Of a stretch of DNA of 64,000 bases, positions 1-13,702 are shown piece by piece. The DNA comes from Homalodisca vitripennis (taxonomy: Eukaryota > Arthropoda > Insecta > Hemiptera > Cicadellidae): positions 71,072,001 to 71,136,000 of the forward strand of contig NC_060213.1 in assembly GCF_021130785.1 (NCBI RefSeq). The letters are read 5' to 3'. A program made the translations under genes and the position numbers. How positions within the stretch are numbered: the first letter of the stretch is position 1; each line of letters opens with the position of its first letter. The notes under the pieces were generated by a model. The model did not search any database. It was not told the origin of the DNA and saw nothing but the letters and a program-made list of their open reading frames with translations.

Positions 1-125
1 ATTTTATGAATTTAGTATAAGTTCGAGTTAAATTAATTTATAAACCTATATTATTTTATCTTAGTAGGCAATTCTAACTAAATAAAGTTCCTATACAAAA
101 TAATCATAGTTGTAAAAAAGGACTA

Positions 126-265
126 GCTACAGCATACGAGAGCCTCTTTATCGTTATCTGAAAGTAAAGAATGGAACGTCACAATATGTTACTCCCCTCA
201 CAGGAGAAACCTTCCGAGACAGGTCGATCGCTCTTCTAAACTGTCTTCTTTGAGAATTTCGTTAA
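126..265 (+). repeat. Dispersed repeat B, copy 1
   Basis: GCTACAG, AGCCTCTTTAT, then a frame from 158 of about 31 codons reading LKVKNGTSQYVTPLTGETF and onward to NCLL. Three other copies (19.8, 46.6 and 51.5 kb) keep the same reading frame. Confidence 0.7.
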
Positions 266-639
266 ACATTCTACCTGATAATGAACGTGGTTATTGCTCC
301 ACTAGCTGGATTTACTTCTAAATTATTTTAACCCTAGATATTCTTAGTTTGTACGTAAATAGATAGATATACTTAAATTACCCCCAGCTGTATTTACGTG
401 ACTTTTTAATATGGTTAAATAATGAAATTAACACACTTATTAACTATATCCATATTAGACCACGAGATCAGCGTGTCATTTAGCTCTAAACAGTGTAGTG
501 TAAGATAATTATATTCCATAACTAACAATACTTACTCTCTTGAAATATCCACCTAAACTTTTGGCAGTAGATCCTGAAAAGTAAAATATACGAGTAACAA
601 GCTTTACTGAGGTTGTATGCAAAATTTTTAGTTGTGATA

Positions 640-840
640 TTTTCATTGGGCTACATGTGTTACTATGTCATATCTATAAAAATTCATCGGATTGTGCTCA
701 GTTTCTTTATAAAGTTACTTATTCAGCAATTTTCTCGTGGTCATCATGGTTACCAACAAGACTAATGTACAAATGTACACTACCGCTTAGCCAAATCCAA
801 TGAGTCGCAATAACCGATCAATGTAGAGATGAGCTGTATT
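640..840 (+). repeat. Dispersed repeat H, copy 1
   Basis: TTTCTCGTGGTCATCATGG, AAGACTAATGTACAAATG, then CGCTTAGCCAAATCC. Shared with 6,955-7,215, 47,860-48,020, 58,440-58,650 and, inverted, 63,585-63,650. Confidence 0.55.
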
Positions 841-1559
841 CAACATTGTGATTCTATTAGTGGTGTAGGGCGAAGATGTAGATAGTGGATGCAAAGTGCA
901 ATATTTGCACTCTGGAATGGTAGGCCACTTTAACGCTAAGGCTAAACAATATACAATATATTCTTTACACGATAGCCATTCAATAGCCGGCTGTGATACA
1001 TTATTTTCTAATACATTTTATCTTACTAAGTATTAGGCCATGTGAAGTAAAATATTATGTATTTTGCAATCCATCCATAACATTAGAATGGTGTTCGTTT
1101 GTGTCAGACATCATAGTTGTATTTTATCTTAGAAATACGGTGTTAACTGTCTTTCCTTAGATAAATTATTTGTATAATGAAGGCAAACATAAATAGACCA
1201 ACAAGTCCTCTTTATTAATGTATAAATAATTGGTTCAATTTCAAAATAATTGCATATTATGTTTAATATTTAGATTAACACTTTTGGCTTTTTTAAGTGT
1301 TCGAAATTAGTATTGTTAAATTTATTATGCCATTAGATTATATATTTTTAATTACTAATGTGCTAAGGGCGTTTACTACTTGTAACGTTTTCATTATGAA
1401 ATAAACAGACGTTTCGTTGCTTTAAATGTCACAACATTATGTTGTGAAAATAATTAAACATTATAAATGGACTATGCAGTAAAAGTATATTTAATAATGC
1501 TCTTTACCAACTGTGTCAAAGAGCACTAAATTTGAGTGAGAAAACTAAAAATCATCAGT
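841..1559. other. Intergenic, nothing recognised
   Basis: AT-rich sequence without coding frames or repeats that I could match within the window. Confidence 0.6.
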
Positions 1560-1701
1560 AAAGGCAACGTTGTGGCCAGTCTGGCATGACGTCATACTTA
1601 ACGCCACACCTGGCCACGCCGCATCGCTACTGGAGCGTCATTTAATGTCAAGGGGAGTTATTTCAACCGTGTATATTCCTGTGTTAAATTAAATTTAACA
1701 C
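1560..1701. promoter_or_regulatory. GC-rich patch with CRE site and palindromes
   Basis: A G+C-rich patch in AT-rich DNA with an 8-bp inverted repeat GTGGCCAG/CTGGCCAC (1,572-1,579 and 1,610-1,617) around a perfect CRE motif TGACGTCA (1,587-1,594). A 21-bp perfect palindrome with 10-bp arms, GTGTTAAATT-A-AATTTAACAC, follows at 1,681-1,701. No gene was recognised on either side, so regulatory function is speculative. Confidence 0.3.
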
Positions 1702-3189
1702 GTTGCATAGTTCTTAACGTTACTTAGCATGAATTTGGCCAACGTTGAAAACGTAATATTTGACAGAGATACAAATTATTTTTTCCGGGAACTGCACTTT
1801 AACTATAGGATCGGTATGAAATGTTACGACCCGTTTGAGCACGTTTTGAAAAAAAAATTCAGAGTAATGAAAAATATTTAAAATGAAACTAGAATTACAG
1901 AGAATGATGGAATTAAAACTTTTACTCACCACATGTATCTAAAGAGCACTGTACTTCCATGTATCAAAGTGTTTACGCTTATTAAAAGAGCTATAGATCA
2001 TCATCAGACGAGATAAAAGGTATATACCAACAATAAATTCTGTATGTTGAGATGACTATATAACACTATGATTGCGAATTACGAGAGGAATGATTATAAA
2101 AAAACTAAACATCTCTGAAGTCTGACGATCTTTGATAGATGATATTATTCAACATACGAGTATATCATTTAAGAGTGTCAATTACAAAGTGCTCACATCC
2201 TCGCATATGCTTTTTCGCATACCTGGTGAAGGGTTAAAACAAACTCTCTTACGACGGAGTTCACCTATCCTTTAGTTCGTTAGCATACCAATATTGGGGA
2301 AAACCAACCTTGAGAGTTTAGTAAATGTATCAAGCTTTTTAGTAAACTAAATCGTTGTAAAAGTTCATGTTTCGAATAAGCAGTAATAGTAGTTACATTT
2401 GTTATGTAGTAAAATCATATGGGGATAAGTGTACTGTAAGATATTAGAGAATATTTTTTTGTCGAGGGATGATCTGGAATAACTGTAGTCTTTAACCAAG
2501 CACTATTATTTATACATTGTGTTCAATAAGATAATCTGTCGCCATCTCAGTCAGTCATTATGAGAAATCTTCGTAAAGAATAAACTCATGAGGGTATTTA
2601 CACCGAAAAGAAGGCAAAGGTTTTGTATTTTTATATTTAAAATATATAGAGTTTTTTAAGTATATCTAAAAAAGTATAACCTCTATGTCATTAACATAAT
2701 TATATTTTTAATGTGCTATGAAAAGTACTCTGATATACACGAAACTAGAGACAGATATAATTATTTAATTTCATGACTTAAAATATTATAACTACAGATT
2801 TTGTAGTTTTCCCCTCTTAGAGAGATATTCATTTTCGGTAAAAAAATATAAATTGAAAAAACTTTGAATATTATTCAAATTAAATAAATAGAACATTTTC
2901 TCTGTAAATTATAATATTTTGAGCATGAACTTACAAGTGTGACCTAATGAGGTAAATGAATTGTTTATGTACTGAAATCAAGGCTGTACGCAATAGAATT
3001 TTAAATGATTTTTATTAAAACAACCAAGACCATGCAATGCCGAAACAAAAAAATTTAATTTTTAATTAGGTCGATGCATATGATTTTTTAAACAAAACTG
3101 CGAATAGTATTTGTAAAGGAATCATGCCATGTTTGGACTTTTTAATTTTATCCTATGAATTTGTTTAAAATTTTGTTTTTCTGTGTTAA
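1702..3189. other. Intergenic, nothing recognised
   Basis: AT-rich sequence; a 70-codon minus-strand frame at 1,720-1,932 looks random. Confidence 0.6.
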
Positions 3190-3412
3190 ACGAACGGTTT
3201 GTTGTAAACTGTGATATTAATGCATAGGTTGAAGAAATCAAAGGAAGACGTGTATTAATCCCACTAATTGTGACCATGCTTAAGCAGTGTCCTATCTGCC
3301 AGATTGCTTTGAGGTCTGCAATGTTCCTGAAGTTTACCAGGTTAAAGGGAGACTTGTAACAATTAGCAGAGCATATCCGAGGGTCATCCCATCCCACACA
3401 ACACTGATTTTA
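3190..3412 (-). repeat. Dispersed repeat A, copy 1
   Basis: On the minus strand TTGTGTGGGATGGGATGACC (near 3,400) through GCAGACCTCAAAGCAATCTG to TTAGTGGGATTAATAC (near 3,255). The C-terminal part of the frame reads VTISGINT as in the other copies; an indel breaks the first part. Confidence 0.65.
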
Positions 3413-4323
3413 ATAAATTAAATTTTATATTTTAAGCTATCAGTATTGATTATCAGTATTTATTTTATGTTTTACAATTGACATCAGCTTAATTTGTAAT
3501 GCGGCCAGTCTCCTACAAACTTATTTAGGTGTACTAGAAGGTATTTTTAATGTAATTATTGTTTAAAAAGATCTGTTACATATGTACATTCACCACATGA
3601 CTTAAGGAATTAGGAATAAAGAAAAGTTTTTGAAGAAACTGCAACGTTGACAACTACATTTAACCATTGTAATCAAATGTATAAGAATTGAAAATTAGTA
3701 TTTTCATAAATCTTCAGTATTGATACTGTACAACGCCGTAAACATAAAAACACTGAATTGAAAATCACCTGAAATTATGCTTCCTGAGGATGATTACGAT
3801 ATTTAAAATACATGAGCAGAAGTGCTTGCTCCCTATGAGACTTTACAATACAGTTTTACCACTTATATGAATAGTTATTAATGTATTATATGTGTTCGTA
3901 CAGTCAACATTGCCTTAAAATTGCAGAACAGTGAAAAAACAATTTCTTATGCAAAGGTAAATTGATGCAAAATACCCATCAATTGAAGGATCAGAGCGAT
4001 ATACTAAACATGCTTCAGGATGTTTAATATCAATAGATTGTAGTACTCTCCAGATTCAGACGCAAACCAAAAACGTAAGTCTAAGGAGAATCAAAATTAA
4101 AAACACAGATACTAATTAGAGTAGAAATAAAACGAATTGTGCAATGTATAGCTTAATTAAAACTGGAAATATAACACAAACAAAATAAATAGTAATTAAA
4201 CCTAATGCATTATATTTAGACAATTAATTTAAAATCTGAGTTTGTTAAACAATTACGTAGAACTATTACGATATTACTTTCAAGATTAAGCCAGGCATTT
4301 CGAGGGAAAACGGAGAACACGAA
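3413..4323. other. Intergenic, nothing recognised
   Basis: AT-rich sequence leading into the GA array. No support for genes or for repeats shared within the window. Confidence 0.6.
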
Positions 4324-4563
<240 letters not shown>

Positions 4564-5295
4564 GTAATTATAAGATTATCTCTCAAAATAATCATATTGC
4601 AGCTGTAATTATCCTATAAAAATAATTTGTTGAATTTTCATAACAATCAAATTACTAAAACTAAACAAAAAAGGAGAATCGTACAACTTATTCATCTAGG
4701 ATCAACAACTATGAGGAAAATTTTATAAACTATTTACAACTTACGTTACAGGACCCAACAAGCTCAATTTACTATCTATCCGTTTTTCAGTATGTTATTG
4801 AAATTGTGTTCTGCCACATGGACCGGTTACCACATTTTTATTTTAGTCCAAATGCAAGAGTCTAGTGGCTAGTGGTACAGCTTACCAAAAATGGAGTATA
4901 ACAATTTTGTGGATTTTAGTATACAAAAAAGGTGACTTTAGAACTAACAGCCGCATGAAGGTTGCTTGTAAAGAAAAGAGCACGTAGTCTAAGGAACGTA
5001 AAGGTTAACCTTGCTTGATACATTCACCTTGTGATCATCTTTAAAACATTCAATTCCTAGCTTTACTGATACCTTTTCTGTAAAAAAGTTACTTTAAGTT
5101 TAGTCAATTATAGGTCTTTATTAGATGTATCTAACAATGTAATTCAATCTTTAAGTACAAGATTTCTTTTGCATAACAAATAAAAATAGTGACCTAAAAT
5201 ATGTGCAGTTTTGATATACATCTAGAATTCTTTGATTTCGGGTAAATCTCGTGTATCGTGGAATGAGTATGGTTGACTTTTAGGGCTTATATCCC

Positions 5296-5298
<3 letters not shown>

Positions 5299-5368
<70 letters not shown>
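5299..5368. repeat. (TA)n microsatellite
   Basis: Uninterrupted TA array of about 70 bp. Confidence 0.95.
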
Positions 5369-5371
<3 letters not shown>

Positions 5372-5779
5372 TAAAGGCAATAGTACAGGACGTGGCTGCA
5401 TTATTTAGCAATATTAAGCACTTACAGTTGTGGAAAAAATATTTTTTTTTTTTAGTTATAAATTGTGTAAATAAAGGATTAAATAATGGTGCAAACGTAT
5501 TTTAATGTGTCAAAAAATTAACGATGATTTTTTTGGAAAATCACAGTTTTGTAGTGAAACAGAAATACTTACATATGTTATTTTACTTATATTGGTTTCT
5601 TTACTTGCATCCGCTGATTTAAAAGGAACGGATTAACTCTAAGTATAGCACCTACGACTATAGTTTTAAATAATGTATGGAGGTGTCCAAAACCACAAAA
5701 CCATGCCTTTGCGGTAAGTTATGTTATCTGCTGAGAATGTTTGTTTCAGAGAACTGAGTGATCTAAAGAGTAACAAAAA

Positions 5780-5975
5780 CACATAACTTGACGAAATTAA
5801 AAAAACGTATATGGTATTAATCCCACTAATGGTGACCGTGTTTAAGCCGTCACCAATCTGCAGATTGCTTTGAGGTCTGCAATGTGCCTGGCGTTTGCCC
5901 GGATTAAAGGGAAACCTGTGACACCTCAATTAGAGCGTATCCAGGAGTCATCTCATTCCACACGACTCCTACTTC
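5780..5975 (-). repeat. Dispersed repeat A, copy 2
   Basis: On the minus strand GTGTGGAATGAGATGACTCC through GAGGTGTCACAGGTTTCCC and CAATCTGCAGATTGGTGACG to ATTAGTGGGATTAATACC. One frame change in the CCCTTTAAT part splits an otherwise open frame. Confidence 0.7.
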
Positions 5976-6954
5976 AATAACATCTCTTACTTCCACAGCT
6001 TCCATGTGTAAAGAATTAAGGACATAAATGTGTACATTTTCAACTTTAAATCTACTCGGGTTGTAATACGACCATTTTTTATTCAAGGATTGTATATGAT
6101 TGTTTTTTAAATAATCATTGTTTTACAAGGTGTTATACGTATAAAAATCACTACTTGACATTATACATTCTCAAAATATGTGTTTGGAAAAGTGTCTACC
6201 AAAGATTATATTATCAGCAATGTATTATCAGAGGAAATAAGTTGATAAGAACCTTAATTCCCTTACAGTCGTCGAGATAAAAACATTATCAAAAATTTTC
6301 TTAAAATATTTAACAAAAGAAACAGACATTATTATAACTGATGTGTAGCAAATTTCAAATTACTAATAACATTTTTGTAAAAGTGATTCCAGAACCGCAG
6401 AATGATCTGCTGTACAGAGAGAGGTAGGGAGGCGGAGAGGGAGATTGTTTTAAAACCACAATTAAAACGGGTCAAGGTAGCCTAAAAAATGGTATCTATT
6501 ACACTTGAATTAACTTAAATAAGGAACATCCCAACGGTAAAATGCCCTCGTTCTCAAAACGAGATACACCGATCAGGATCTATTCACGCAGGGTTCATAT
6601 TTAAGAATGCAATGTATGTCGTAATAGGTATCGCTAAATATGCATTTATAGTTTTCCAACCTATAACTTACTTCGTTTTTTAGATGTCCTGCCGACAGTT
6701 ATACAGAAAGACAATCGTAAAAAAAATAATTTGACAAGAATATGACTTGACTCATAAGTTGAAATGAAATTACATGCTAGATTCAAGTCATAGCCACATG
6801 AAATATCTCTATCCATATTTTCCAGCATAGTTCTTTCTCATTAAAAAAATTCCATTGTGCTTCATTTCAATTTAGATAACAGTTTACACACTAAATCAAT
6901 ATAAAATGATTTTGTCTGTTTTGGGATAGTAGATAACATTTTTATCAGACATAG

Positions 6955-7215
6955 AATCTCTTAAGGGTGTATTGAGTTTGTTTACAAATCCATTTATCCT
7001 GCTATTTTCTTGTTGCCATCTTGGCCACCCATAAGACCAATGTAAAAATATTTGCTGACGCTCATCAAAATTTTACGAAGTACGATGCATCATAATAAAA
7101 TTCAGTGCTCTTCATATGGAAATAAAGTTATTCTTGGTCAATTTTAAGTTGTTAAATCGGTTCGTTTTTGAGAAATGATGCAAATGACGCCTAAACAGAG
7201 AGACATACATTTATC
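6955..7215 (+). repeat. Dispersed repeat H, copy 2
   Basis: TTTCTTGTTGCCATCTTGG, ATAAGACCAATGTAAAAATA, TTTGCTGACGCTCATC, and a tail with TAAATCGGTTCGTTTTTGAG and CAGAGAGACATACATTTATC. The last part resembles the 'sense the base of the tail' motif of many insect retroposons, where a CGGTTC...GAG stretch is followed by GACA repeats. Confidence 0.6.
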
Positions 7216-7409
7216 AAATTATTCCACCCCCACACGCGGTAGGCTTCGATAAAGCTTAGGCAATTAACATAAAGTTTTATTTACCACTTCATCGTACTTT
7301 AAAATATAGTTTTTAGAATTTCAGACCAATTGTAATAACTAAATGTTCATCCATATTCCGTGTTTACAATATTGCCGGGGTCTTCAATTTGAAAATAACA
7401 ATAATCGGG

Positions 7410-8560
7410 GGTTGTCACTATTTTCTCTGACACGAATTTTAATACACTGGTTACGCGCTTTTTTACAGAACCTTATGAACGTGTGGTGTATAATCCTAAG
7501 AAATAAGTTTATTTATTTGTTCATTATTAGGATTAAATATTTTATTTATAAAACTAAGTATGATATATTAGTAAATTATAGCAATTAATGGTAAATGAGT
7601 ATTTTTGGTAACGAAAAGTCATGTTTATACATGACATATTTTGCAGTGTTACTCTGCATGGTTAATCTGTAATTAATAAATGTCTTTACAATCCTCTTCT
7701 TCGAAGTTTTCTAACTAACGGTTAATGTAAATTTTCTCGATCGAAATTACTTTTTATTTAGTGATGAAACTAAATACTTTTTATTCGTTGTAAATAATAA
7801 TGTGTTTGTGTGTACAGCAATGCTAAATTACGGCAATGAACATTATGATTTAAATTATGACTATAAAACTTTAATGGTTTTTTTCGAAATTTGACTTTAT
7901 GTGTGCTGGTCTAAGGAATTAGATAGTTTAGGTGCTCTAAATTATACCGTTTTTATGTATATAAAAAGGTACGTAGTGCAAATTTTCTGAAATAATCACG
8001 GTTATTTCGTTTCAAAATAGCCCATAAACAATCATAGTACAATCATGGTATATAATATAAACTTATTTACTCAACATCACTTTGTACTCAGTATAATCTA
8101 TAATCAGATAAAGTTCTAAATGACTGACTTCATAATAATCTTAACTGCTCAACTAAATTAAGTAAAGTGAAAATATCTTATTTATCAGGCGAAGTCCTCT
8201 CTAATACTTAACCGGAGGATGCTTAAAGGTGACTTCTGAACCACAACCAACGGCAGGGCACGAAGCAACAGCCATGCCAGATGTTGCGACACGTACGTTT
8301 AACATACAGTATAAAACTGTATATCTGTCAAGTAGAGACTTAATGATCCCAGAGCACGAAGGGCAGTTGAAATGGTCGTGAAATGACTTCACGTCCCTAT
8401 CATCCTTTGCAAACAAAGTTGTAGAATATATTACAAATTTTTTCATACCAATAAATTAAAATTGTTTCATTAAATTTTCTAATTAAATTTCGTTATTTTG
8501 TAACACAGCTCTATATACTATCAGGTTAAGTTAAATATGACGATTGTTAAAATTATATAT
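7410..8560 (+). repeat. Dispersed repeat C, copy 1
   Basis: Shares ordered blocks with 9,800-11,350 and 22,260-23,720: a piece ending in GTATAATCCTAAGAAAT, a block near 7,640-7,720, a TATAATCTATAATCAGATAAAG motif near 8,090-8,115, and AGAGCACGAA near 8,351. It contains a LINE-like tail at about 8,175-8,230 absent from the other copies. The AGAGCACGAA block, common to all three copies, is its best-conserved part. Confidence 0.6.
8175..8230 (-). mobile_element. Decayed relative of the LINE-like 3' end
   Basis: On the minus strand CCTCCGGTTAAGTATTAGAG, GGACTTCGCCTGATAAATAAG. It parallels 44,050-44,150 and is absent from the matching places in repeat C copies 2 and 3, so it looks inserted in C copy 1. 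Confidence 0.45.
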
Positions 8561-8639
8561 ACGGAATATATATTCATCCTAAGCCGGTTATAAGTCTTAA
8601 GCCCAATTCTCCCTGGCTCATGTACTCGTATATGATTAT

Positions 8640-9180
8640 TTATATAGAATATTGTAAGTGTTGTTCGTTTTGGCTGCAGAAGGCACTGACTGTGCTGTTA
8701 GAGAGCGCTCTGCACATCCTCTTCAGAGTGGCAAGTAACTTCTAAATTCTTACATGTTAGTGGAAACGTGTAATACAATTTTGCATTGTTAAATTACATT
8801 TGTTATTTATTTTTCAATTTTTACCACTAACATGCTGGCTTAAGTTGCTGTTTCGCACTGACGAGGTTCAGGAGAGGAGCTATTGCCTCCTGCTGCTCTC
8901 TTATCATGGGTGGTCACAGACAGTTTCCAGGGTTTTCCTGCTCTGCTGGATAGCTGTCCTCCATGATGAGCTAAACACCCCTAGTCAACATTTGTGATAC
9001 CCTGGTTTTTGTTATTTGTTTATTTATCTATTTTGTTATTGTAGCCAGTTATTATAGTCTATAACTTGTTATTTAGTTTTTCACTTTAGTTTAAATGCTA
9101 TTTACTGTTATTTCTTGGTTTACATTAGGAGCCCGCCCTTAGCCGAAGGATACCGGCTGGAATTGGCAGGTATTGTTTTA
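8640..9180. other. GC-richer patch, no recognised gene
   Basis: Contains GGCTGCAGAAGGCACTGACT, GAGAGCGCTCTGCACATCC and AGGAGCCCGCCCTTAGCCGA among T-rich stretches. A 65-codon frame (8,800-8,997) has many Leu, Cys and Trp but no recognised family. Because 9,590-9,690 resembles 23,865-23,960 while this patch has no counterpart there, it may be an insertion in the tail of repeat C. Confidence 0.3.
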
Positions 9181-9799
9181 AATTATGGCTGTTACAAATT
9201 TTGTATTTATTCAGGTTATTCTGAGACATACACGAAACATTTTGGGAAACCGTAGTAATGATTTGTTTTCTATTATCTGGCCACTTTTGTTATTTCGACA
9301 GAGAAATTCGTATCTTGGTTAAAGAAAAATTGTTTTTGTTCTACTCTGTGTTGGTGACCTCCAGACTAGTAAAAAGTGAATCTGAGCACGCTATCCACGG
9401 CGTTTACCTTTTTTCCTTCTAGGTTTATTTCTGATCCACCATCCTGTTCGCCTTCCTAATTGTGAATTTTGGATGTGCGAACGGAGATGTGCGGTTTCAA
9501 TCCGATAAGAATTCAAACAGCGAAATTCAAAATACTTGGTTTCGCAGTTAGAGACAGTCAGTTAGGTTTAATTTTCAGATTATTTTTGTGTAGAATCTTG
9601 ATAACCGATGAATTTTCTTTTATATTTGTGTGTAGGAGTAGAGTACAAGGTAATGTTTTAAAATCTTAATTCGGATTTACTTCAGAAAGGTTTATACTGA
9701 TCTATCACTGTCTGGACCACCCTAAGAATGTCCTGAAGCAAAATAAAACTATTCGAATATGTTCTTTTTTTGTGAACTTAAAGTTTGTTCTACAGATAT

Positions 9800-11350
9800 A
9801 TGCTATAAAAAATTATCAGCTGATTTGAGAGTAAAAAATTAACAATCATGCTGTTTTATTACACCGTGTTAAAATTAATACAATAATGGATTATATTTCC
9901 ACGAAAATAGTTTTCAAACTATGTTACAATGATATACAATTGTAATTAATTAGTCACTATAGTTTTAACATGTATCGCCTAGGCAAAATTTAGCCTAAAT
10001 GGATTTTCATTAGCTGCTAAAATGTATAATAATTACAGAATATTAATACAACTGACAATAAAACACGGATTGAATACTGGTTTTCCCTTTAACAACGTTG
10101 CAGAGCTTTGAAACATACGTGATAGCGTACAAAAAGGCAAATTACAATCTAAAATTACAACACTACAATATGAATCAGAGAATGTTTTATTGTGAAAGGA
10201 AAGTAAGAGTTCCTTCTTTCATTTCAGTTATTGTTTTAGAATGATTTACAGACAGATCGGAAATCAAGAAACGGGTGTAATGAAATGCTTCAGCAATAAC
10301 TGAGATGATGAACAAGAGTCTTCAATATTATTCCAGATATTGGGTTTTTATTATCTCTATGTGTCATAACAGTCTTCGCTAAGGTAGAATTTTCTCACTA
10401 TTCTCTCTTAAAACAAACCTTCCTTTATTTCCATAAGCCATATGCTTTTTATTGCAGAACATTGTGCACTCGTGTTGTATAAGCCTAAAAATACTATTAG
10501 TCACTTATTGTAATTTAGATTAAGTAGTATTATTAAGAAACTACTTATGACATACAAGTAATGGCTGTTTATAAATGTTCATTATTTATTTTACCTAACA
10601 ACACAGTCACGTTTATTAATTACTGGTAAATGTTTCCATGAGATATTTTCAGCATAAATCTGAATGGTCAATCTGCAATCAAAAGTTTCCTTAAACATCC
10701 TCTCTCTTCAAAGGTTTTTTATTATTGATTTAATCTTAATGCTAAAATGGTGTTTCATGAACCGAAATTACTATTTGTTTGTAATGAAAACAAATAATTT
10801 CGTTAAGTTATAATTATTATTATATTTATGCATAAGCAATTTTTTACTACCGATACTTGCGTACACGAATGGGTTATGGATACTTCAATGACGTATAAAA
10901 AAGTTATTATTATTTTTTATTAAATTCGCCTTTCAATTGATCCTCTATATATTCTAAAGAAATATATAGTTTAGTCGCAATACAGTATACCGTTACGTAT
11001 ACGAACTTCGTTTAAAAATAGGCTATGACCAATCATAGTCTAGAATAAATTAATAGAAAACACCTTATTTATTCAAAAAGTGTTTATACTGAATATAATC
11101 TATAGTATCTATAATGAGATAAAGTCCATCAATAGTGACGTTATAAATTATATATCTGCATTATGAGTGTCTAACATTCAGTATAAGAAAGAGCTCATGT
11201 AGACAATGCTAAGCAGACAGAGCTACTGTGACCTAATGTTGTTAGAGCACGAATGTCAGTTTCAGAAGTCGTAAAATACTCTACTTATCTCCTTGTCATC
11301 GTTCAGCACTTAATTACCGTTTTGCTGGAGATATTTTTGTATTCTTTACA
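9800..11350 (+). repeat. Dispersed repeat C, copy 2
   Basis: Good agreement with 22,260-23,720 throughout: GCTGATTTGAGAGTAAAA near 9,820; a block with ATGTATCGC near 9,970; CAATAACTGAGATGATGAAC near 10,292; GATATTGGGTTTTTATTATC near 10,336; TTAGAGCACGAAT near 11,240. It lies almost head to tail with copy 1. No coding frame runs through it. Confidence 0.7.
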
Positions 11351-12699
11351 ATAATTCGTGTTGGATTTTACTAATATGTAAATTATGTTAATTGACCTTT
11401 TGTGGCCTTATTTGTTTGTCATTGTTTTTACTATGTAAACTATTTAATATACGATTTTGTTATCACTGAAATAAATGACTTGTTATTCTGATTCAGATCC
11501 GGTTATGGCTAAAAACCCCTTACAATAATTAACCTTAACCAACAGCTTAAAATTTTAACTTCCAGACTACCACTGTTAGCTGGGGGTAGGTTTGCTTGTA
11601 AGAGCAACTACCTTCAACCTTATTGATTGATACTGTCATCTTGCAATAATGGTTGGATCCACTAAACTGTGTGGTTTGCTGCTACCTCTTCTGTAACACA
11701 GGTTAATGTATTTTTAGGATTAGTGAACTATCAATTTTGATTATATGTGTAGAACATTAACAATGCAATTAAATTCTTAATGACGAGACCTATTTTTGTA
11801 ATTTAAAAACATATAAAGTATCTTTGAATTTTTGTATTATGTATTAGGAATTATTTTGATCTTAGGTAAAGCTCGTGAGTCCTGAAATGAATAATGGTTA
11901 CGTTCAGAAATTATGACCAGTTGATAAATGTGTTTCCTAAACACTAAATGTGTATTTAAACTCAGTGCATGAGAAATAAACTACATTGACATCAAATGGT
12001 AAAGATGATATTTCAGGTCATAACCATATTGTGCACACATATAAATGGACGAAATAAAATTTAGCTGGGAATATGCACACTTTCCACAATTTTAGAGCAC
12101 GTTTTTAACTAAGTTTTGTAATTCTGAGAGCTCTATAATCACTTACAAATTATAAAGATTGTGATTTTGCATTAAGATTACAAATTTTGAGGACTTGTAA
12201 AACAATAAATTTTTAATGATACGGGAGGTTAATAAAACACTAAGAGCTAGGTAACTATATTTTACAAGGATATATTGATATTACCAATAAATTTAAATGT
12301 ATAAATCAATCTCGGACAGGTACTTAGCATTTAGATAGAACCCAGACTCCATCCAGAAGACCTATTTTCCACCTCAGTATTATTTCTAAGTTACTCCTGG
12401 TATTTCTCTGAAAATATTAAGTTCAACAACCCAAGTTAATCCTGTAAGGGTAATAACTCATTATATAAGTAGTGTTGCTGAATATCAATGTAACAAGTAT
12501 TGATCTTATAATATCAAACTGCGTTAACTACAATCCCACCTACTTTTTTTATCTTTATAATTAAATACGATTGACGTAACTACTGAACAACAAAATAAAA
12601 TTTGGAAGTATTCTGGATGCCCATAGCTGAGCGTATTGCAACGTATGAATACAGTTATTATTTAGTCTATTCTTGAGATACTGTAGAATCTTACATTCC
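11351..12699. other. Intergenic between repeats C and D
   Basis: No coding frame and no clear match elsewhere in the window; it may be a decayed middle of a larger C-D element. Confidence 0.5.
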
Positions 12700-13420
12700 A
12701 ATGTAAAATATGGAAGCCACCTCACATGCAGTTATGAAAGAAATGTTGATGTGCTTTATAAGTGTATATTTTCTCATTTGAAAAACATGTTGGTTTTGAA
12801 GTTTCTTACCAAGTGAAGTAAATATTACGGTACACATTCGCTATTCACGAGACTTGAAATAACCCAGCATTTTAAACAACTTTGGTGGTAAAACTGAGCG
12901 GGAGCAAGAGAAACATCTAAAACCATTCTACTTGTGGCTTTTAAATCCCTCTTTCATGACAAACTAATAAAGTTTAATGCTATATAAATTGCTTATCTCA
13001 GCACCTCATTCATTGCTAAACACAAGCTTAAAATTATCCGTCACAACAGCTATATAGTTTATTAAGTGTAAACAGCATTTGTGTTTTTGTTTGTAACTTT
13101 TAGCTTTTGTCTAAGTTTAAATTTTTAACGGGACATGGAGCAGATTAAATAAGTCATCACGGCAAAATATGGATAGTACTAATACTACATTCATGCTAAA
13201 TTAAAGTGAGTACAATAAAATTTCATTTTAACGTATATTAGGTATAATAAAATATGCAGCCTAATGGAATGGAATATAGATATGAAGTATTGAATGCAAT
13301 ATCAGCGACAAGTGGTGTTTAATACCTGTAACTCGTGAATAGTCAGAATTAATGTCAGTCTTTTCCTCATCTTACTATGATTTAGTTCATGTAAGAGATA
13401 CGAACTGTTATAGGTATTCA
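12700..13420 (+). repeat. Dispersed repeat D, copy 1
   Basis: Blocks match 25,300-26,330: CGCTATTCACGAGACTT near 12,840; GTCACAACAGCTATATAG near 13,042, followed by AAGTGTAAAC; ATGGATAGTACTAATA near 13,170; CATCTTACTATG near 13,368. It follows C copy 2 at a distance similar to that between C copy 3 and D copy 2, so C and D may be parts of one larger element. Confidence 0.6.
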
Positions 13421-13607
13421 CTTTAAAATAAACTAAGAAGGTGAGGAAATAATTTGCCAACTCCGATGTAGTATGGATTGGTTGTCACCGTCACCAAATT
13501 AATCAGCTAGAGCAAACACATTTTTTGGAGAAAACACGGTAAATTTATTGTTTCCAATTTAAATTTATTATAATAACCTCACTTCAAAAGTAAACGATAT
13601 CGTTTTA

Positions 13608-13662
13608 TATACACTATATATGTATGTATACATATATATATATATACACTATATATGTATGT

Positions 13663-13698
<36 letters not shown>
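13608..13698. repeat. TA-rich array with a duplicated 35-bp unit
   Basis: TATACACTATATATGTATG starts at 13,608 and again at 13,643, i.e. with a 35-bp period, followed by a plain TA tract. Confidence 0.9.

Positions 13699-13699
<1 letters not shown>

Positions 13700-13702
<3 letters not shown>

Noticed and set aside
6541..6600. Hairpin CTCGTT/AACGAG as part of a tRNA
   Set aside because: No acceptor stem or T-arm consistent with a tRNA around it.
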